Origin: Alicyclobacillus fructus
GTDB lineage: Bacteria > Bacillota > Bacilli > Alicyclobacillales > Alicyclobacillaceae
Assembly (NCBI RefSeq): GCF_017329605.1
Contig: NZ_JAFMTY010000016.1
Coordinates: 1-64,000, forward strand
Reading direction: 5' to 3'
Length of the DNA: 64,000 nucleotides
The position numbers and the translations under genes were made by a program. Below are positions 61,886 through 64,000 of the stretch, piece by piece (position 1 is the first letter of the stretch; every line of letters begins with the position of its first letter). The notes under the pieces are model-generated. The model ran no database searches, was not told where the DNA came from, and worked only from the letters and a program-made list of their open reading frames with translations.

Positions 61886-63415
61886 ATGCATGAACTTGTG
61901 GCCGTCCTCGACTTCGGAGGCCAGTACAACCAGTTGATCGCCCGGCGCATCCGCGAGCTCGGCGTCTATTCGGAGCTTCTGCCCCACACCACCCCTGCGG
62001 AGGCGCTCAGGGCGCGTCCCCTCAAGGGCATCGTCTTTTCCGGCGGTCCAAAGAGCGTGTTTGCGGAAGGCGCGCCGGACGTCGACCCCGCCGTGTTCGA
62101 TCTCGGCGTCCCCATTCTCGGCATCTGCTACGGCATGCAGCTCATGGCCAAGCGCTACGATGCGGAAGTGGCGCGCGGCGCGGTGCGCGAGTACGGGCGG
62201 GCGTCCATCGAGGTGAAGCCCGGCGCCGAGCTGTTTCGCGGCTTGCCGGATCGCCAGCACGTCTGGATGAGCCACAGCGACGTGGTCACCAAGGTGCCCG
62301 AGGGCTTTCGCCTCGACGCGGTGACCGACAATGGCGCCATCGCGGCCATGTCGAGGCCGGATGCCAAGCTGTACGCCGTCCAATTTCACCCCGAGGTTCA
62401 TCACAGCGATCACGGCACGGATCTTCTGCGCAATTTCCTGTTTGACGTCTGCCGCTGCTGCGGCGATTGGACGATGACCAACTTCATCGAGGAGTCCATC
62501 GCGTCGATCCGCGAGCGCGTCGGCGACAAGCGGGTGCTCGTCGCCATCTCGGGCGGGGTCGATTCCTCCGTGGCTGCCGCGCTCGTCCACCGCGCGGTTG
62601 GGCATCAGCTGACGGCCATGTTCGTCGATCACGGCCTCCTGCGCAAGGGCGAGAGCGACAGCGTGATGCAGAGCCTGCGGGACAAGCTCGGCATCGACGT
62701 GGTGCGGGTGGACGCGAAGGAACGGTTTCTCGGCCGCCTCGAGGGCGTGACGGATCCTGAACGGAAGCGAAAGATCATCGGCGAGGAATTCATTCGCGTG
62801 TTCGAGGAAGAGTCGGAGCGGCTCGGCCCGTTCGACTACCTCGTGCAGGGCACGCTCTACACCGACATCATCGAAAGCGGGACGCATACGGCGGCGACCA
62901 TCAAGTCGCATCACAACGTGGGCGGACTGCCGGAAGACGTCCGGTTTGAGATCATCGAGCCGCTGCGCGATCTGTTCAAGGACGAGGTGCGCCGCCTCGG
63001 CGAAGCGCTGGGCCTGGCGCCCGAGATTGTCTGGCGGCAGCCGTTCCCGGGGCCCGGGCTCGCCATCCGCATCATTGGCGACGTGACGGAAGAGAAACTA
63101 CATCTCGTGCGCGAGTCGGACGCCATCTTGCGCGAGGAAATCGCGAAGGCGGGGCTGGAGCGCGAGATCTGGCAGTACTTCACCGTGCTGACCGGCAACC
63201 GCACCGTGGGCGTGATGGGCGACGAACGGACGTACGCCTACACGCTCGCCGTCCGCGCCGTGCATTCGCAGGAGGGCATGACGGCGGATTTCGCGCGTAT
63301 TCCCTGGGACGTCCTGGCGGCCATTTCGACGCGCATTGTCAACGAGGTCCCGGGCATCAACCGCGTCGTGTACGACATCACGTCGAAGCCGCCCGCGACC
63401 ATCGAGTGGGAGTGA
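61886..63415 (+). CDS. guaA: GMP synthase (glutamine-hydrolysing)
   Basis: 509-residue enzyme converting XMP to GMP. The amidotransferase domain has [12 protein letters not shown] and [10 protein letters not shown]. The ATP-pyrophosphatase domain has the P-loop [17 protein letters not shown], and the dimerisation domain ends [24 protein letters not shown] precedes ATG 61886. It is controlled by the upstream guanine-type riboswitch. A short hairpin (63414-63432) overlaps its stop codon. Confidence 0.97.
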   Translation: MHELVAVLDFGGQYNQLIARRIRELGVYSELLPHTTPAEALRARPLKGIVFSGGPKSVFAEGAPDVDPAVFDLGVPILGICYGMQLMAKRYDAEVARGAVREYGRASIEVKPGAELFRGLPDRQHVWMSHSDVVTKVPEGFRLDAVTDNGAIAAMSRPDAKLYAVQFHPEVHHSDHGTDLLRNFLFDVCRCCGDWTMTNFIEESIASIRERVGDKRVLVAISGGVDSSVAAALVHRAVGHQLTAMFVDHGLLRKGESDSVMQSLRDKLGIDVVRVDAKERFLGRLEGVTDPERKRKIIGEEFIRVFEEESERLGPFDYLVQGTLYTDIIESGTHTAATIKSHHNVGGLPEDVRFEIIEPLRDLFKDEVRRLGEALGLAPEIVWRQPFPGPGLAIRIIGDVTEEKLHLVRESDAILREEIAKAGLEREIWQYFTVLTGNRTVGVMGDERTYAYTLAVRAVHSQEGMTADFARIPWDVLAAISTRIVNEVPGINRVVYDITSKPPATIEWE

Positions 63416-63443
63416 CTCGCCTCGGGCGAGTCTGCACCCGCGC

Positions 63444-63482
63444 GAGCGAACGTTCGGTTCAAATTCACAATGAATGTTCGGA
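63444..63482. promoter_or_regulatory. PurBox pair upstream of purB
   Basis: CGAAC at 63447-63451 (within the palindrome CGAACGTTCG) and GTTCG at 63476-63480 are inverted with 24 bp between the cores. The second arm read on the minus strand, CCGAACATT, matches the PurR box core. Arrangement and spacing fit the paired PurBoxes of Bacillus PurR. No clear -10 was found, but the region 63483-63600 must hold the promoter. Confidence 0.65.
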
Positions 63483-63614
63483 TCGAGGCGGGATTCGTGT
63501 TACCATGGGGAGCGACGGGAACGCTCGTGTAGAGAAATGCGCGCCGCGCACGCGGGCGCAAAGAGAGCCCACGGAGAACAGGGCGAAAATCGGTTCCTAC
63601 GAGGAGGATGTGGC

Positions 63615-64000
63615 GTGATCGACCGGTACAGCCGGCCCGAGATGGCGAGCCTGTGGACGCTGGAAGAAAAGATGCGGTGGTGGCTGGAAGTCGAAATTCT
63701 CGCGGTGGAGGCGTGGGCCGAACTCGGCGTCATTCCGAAGGAGGACGCGCGGCTCATCCGCGAGCGCGCGCGCTTCGACGTGAACCGCGTGCTGGAAATC
63801 GAGCAGGAGACGCGACACGACGTGGTGGCGTTCACCCGGGCGGTCTCCGAGTCGCTCGGCCCGGAGCGGAAGTGGGTGCACTACGGGCTGACGTCGACGG
63901 ACGTGGTCGACACCGCGCTCATGGCGCAGTTGCGCCGTCCCATCGAGATCATCCGCGAGGACGTGGAGCACCTCCTCTCCACGCTTGAAGCGCTCGCGAA
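63615..64000 (+). CDS. purB: Adenylosuccinate lyase (partial, runs off the window)
   Basis: First 128 residues of adenylosuccinate lyase, which acts twice in purine synthesis (SAICAR to AICAR and adenylosuccinate to AMP). The N-terminus [20 protein letters not shown], the [14 protein letters not shown] segment and the [14 protein letters not shown] motif identify it. GTG 63615 has GAGGAGG 7 bp upstream. The gene is truncated only by the window edge. Confidence 0.93.
   Translation, partial: MIDRYSRPEMASLWTLEEKMRWWLEVEILAVEAWAELGVIPKEDARLIRERARFDVNRVLEIEQETRHDVVAFTRAVSESLGPERKWVHYGLTSTDVVDTALMAQLRRPIEIIREDVEHLLSTLEALA

Overview
The window looks like chromosomal DNA of a moderately high-GC, spore-forming Firmicute close to Alicyclobacillus (acidophilic/thermophilic Bacilli). 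Evidence: strong AGGAGG-type ribosome sites with many GTG and TTG starts, sigma-A type promoters, a CIRCE element before groES-groEL, a PerR-like box at a catalase gene, a PurBox pair, a purine riboswitch, and Bacillus-type gene orders (acpS-ydcC-alr-ndoAI-ndoA, thiL-tsaE-tsaB-rimI-tsaD next to an ABC-F gene, and a DUF1659-DUF2922 pair). The genus is inferred from overall gene content and style, not from a marker search. No rRNA, tRNA, CRISPR array or intact insertion sequence was found.

Layout. 1-4862: an accessory island with a broken MFS permease, a family 3 beta-glucosidase and a low-GC MFS sugar permease, bounded by two copies of a ~99-bp imperfect palindrome. 4863-13303: a 4-hydroxyphenylacetate (hpa-type) catabolic cluster (flavin reductase, MFS permease, GntR regulator, FAH-family isomerase/decarboxylase, aldehyde dehydrogenase, HpaB-like oxygenase, extradiol dioxygenase, DapA-family protein). 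Two perfect 12-bp palindromes mark probable operators. 13495-15705: a tiny zinc-ribbon gene, then catalase and PerR-type regulator divergently arranged over a PerR-like box. 15853-25235: MMPL transporter, CcdC, D,D-carboxypeptidase, class A PBP, GDP-mannose pyrophosphorylase. 25232-28097: small housekeeping and membrane genes plus map. 28253-33288: acpS, NAD(P)HX repair, YdcC-like lipoprotein, alr and the NdoAI/NdoA toxin-antitoxin pair. 33379-38665: adenosylhomocysteinase, class I amidotransferase, HD-GYP protein, DUF1659/DUF2922 pair, DUF1450 and DedA. 38819-42534: thiL and the tRNA t6A genes, tightly coupled. 42647-42754: a cluster of DnaA-box-like sites. 42801-48455: ABC-F ATPase, PAP2 phosphatase, folate cyclo-ligase and molybdenum-cofactor genes. 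48508-50640: groES-groEL.

50806-54312 is a decayed sulfide-response locus. A sulfide:quinone oxidoreductase has lost its middle, a DUF1641 gene is frameshifted, and a sensor kinase and its response regulator have collapsed into one reading frame. The metallo-beta-lactamase/rhodanese gene between them is intact. 54414-60744 holds a small membrane protein, an unknown zinc-ribbon protein, a MoxR-DUF58-transglutaminase cassette and a metallo-beta-lactamase-fold protein. 60799-64000 holds a lipoprotein, then guaA behind a guanine-type riboswitch and purB behind a PurBox pair; purB runs off the window.

The best leads are: the palindromic repeats bounding the glucosidase island; the self-consistent operator pair of the hpa cluster and its missing lower-pathway enzymes; the DnaA-box cluster between tsaD and the ABC-F gene; apparent ATC and CTG start codons in the folate-ligase/mobA pair; and the serial internal deletions of the sulfide locus. 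I did not see a clearly new defence or multi-gene system.
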